Below the pieces are notes generated by a model. It saw only the letters and a program-made list of their open reading frames with translations. It searched no databases and had not been told where the DNA came from. A program made the translations under genes and the position numbers. A stretch of 64,000 nucleotides of DNA from Ctena decussata (lineage: Eukaryota; Mollusca; Bivalvia; Lucinida; Lucinidae): contig OZ022512.1 of the NCBI GenBank assembly GCA_963989385.1, positions 29,533,899-29,597,898 on the forward strand, given 5' to 3'. Within the stretch, counting starts at the first letter, position 1. Every line of letters begins with the position of its first letter. Shown here one piece after another: positions 63,772-64,000 of the stretch.

Positions 63772-63878
63772 TTTGCCTTGAAACTTGGTATGTAGCATCT
63801 GGGACTGTAGCACTACCAATTTTATATAAATTGAGCATATACTGACAGGTGAGCGATCGTTGCCCTTGGGCGACTTGT
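60216..63878 (+). mobile_element. Helentron-like non-autonomous element C (AGCTCACCTG ... CTTGT)
   Basis: 5' end AGCTCACCTGTGAAGGTGAG after a T-run. Near the 3' end is CAGGTGAGC (63846-63854), hairpin GCCCTTGGGC (63862-63871), then GACTTGT followed by T. The body is a tandem array with units starting at about 60699, 61152, 61611, 62066, 62522 and 62970 (spacing 448-459 bp). The array carries CACATGACCAAGATGGCCGC, CATATATGGTAAAAACCC and TCTTCTCCAGAACC. It encodes no protein; open frames inside are unit translations. It lies 83 bp before HECW exon 3. Confidence 0.75.
60699..63420. repeat. ~455-bp tandem array of element C
   Basis: Six main units of 448-459 bp, 85-95% similar by eye for the central ones and more diverged toward the 3' end. 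Each carries GGTCAAGGTCATT at the chosen unit start and GACCTTGACCTAATTTA within, so AGGTCA-type half-sites are regularly spaced. Confidence 0.9.
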
Positions 63879-63961
63879 TTGCACTTTAACGAGTTTGCAT
63901 AAATCATCTCGAAACCTTGCCAAATTTGTACGTTAAAATGTATAAATATTGATATTTGTAG

Positions 63962-64000
63962 CAAAGACAAAGGTGTGTTTCAAGTACTACCACGGCACAA
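63962..64000 (+). CDS. HECW-like E3 ubiquitin ligase, third coding exon (cut by window end)
   Basis: The acceptor TTGATATTTGTAG is followed by codons reading, with the leftover G of the previous exon, AKTKVCFKYYHGT. This matches the ETKICFKYYHG stretch that follows the same domain segment in vertebrate HECW proteins, so order, phase and sequence all agree. The exon continues past the window. The next sequence should be the rest of HECW_N and then a C2 domain. Confidence 0.9.

Noticed and set aside
60110..63970. Several ORFs of 60-109 codons on both strands
   Set aside because: All are translations of the ~455-bp repeat unit, with the same peptides recurring in each unit.

Overview
The window is nuclear DNA of a repeat-rich animal, most likely a bivalve mollusc. 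This is inferred from eukaryotic splice sites, tRNA-derived SINEs, many palindromic MITEs, and repeat families with AGCTCACCTG-type ends and TCCGTCCGTC stretches that I associate with bivalve genomes; the species cannot be named from sequence alone. No bacterial-style gene organisation is present.

Only one host gene can be supported. Three + strand exons (coding 32364-32652, 59485-59595 and 63962 to the window end) encode the N-terminal part of a HECW1/HECW2-like (NEDL-family) HECT E3 ubiquitin ligase. All junctions are GT-AG and the reading phase is continuous (phase 1). The first coding intron is 26.8 kb and is almost entirely transposon-derived.

Region by region: 1-32 kb is non-coding and full of small elements (a four-copy family of hairpin-like MITEs, AGAGCTCT-ended palindromic MITEs, tRNA-derived SINEs, a mariner-like and a pogo-like element). 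It also holds several larger elements with Helentron-type ends: A at 10232-14259, and a copy inserted into another copy of its own family at 19390-21747. 33.6-56.7 kb is a nest. An outer element (33585-56737) has long inverted ends and a perfect 13-bp flanking direct repeat. Inside it lie the two ends of an AGCTCACCTG-type element (35060 and 56045). Inside those lie a BEL/Pao LTR retrotransposon with gag but no pol (39476-42530) and an intact 7.6-kb ORF (42640-50265). 60.2-63.9 kb is another AGCTCACCTG element with a ~455-bp tandem array, followed by the third HECW exon.

The central object is the 2541-residue protein at 42640-50265. In order it has a herpesvirus-tegument-type (peptidase C76-like) cysteine protease domain, an alternating 21/17-residue basic repeat, a zinc-binding/DUF6570-like region, a Helitron Rep (HUH, two tyrosines), a PIF1-type helicase, and an exonuclease-endonuclease-phosphatase (AP-endonuclease-like) domain. 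That is the architecture of an autonomous Helentron. Several elements in the window have the signature expected of Helentron-related non-autonomous elements: AGCTCRCCTG at the 5' end, its inverted copy near the 3' end, a short GC hairpin, a final CTTGT, and insertion between two Ts without target duplication. The ORF also lies between one pair of such ends, so it may be the autonomous source of the family; this is an inference to be tested.
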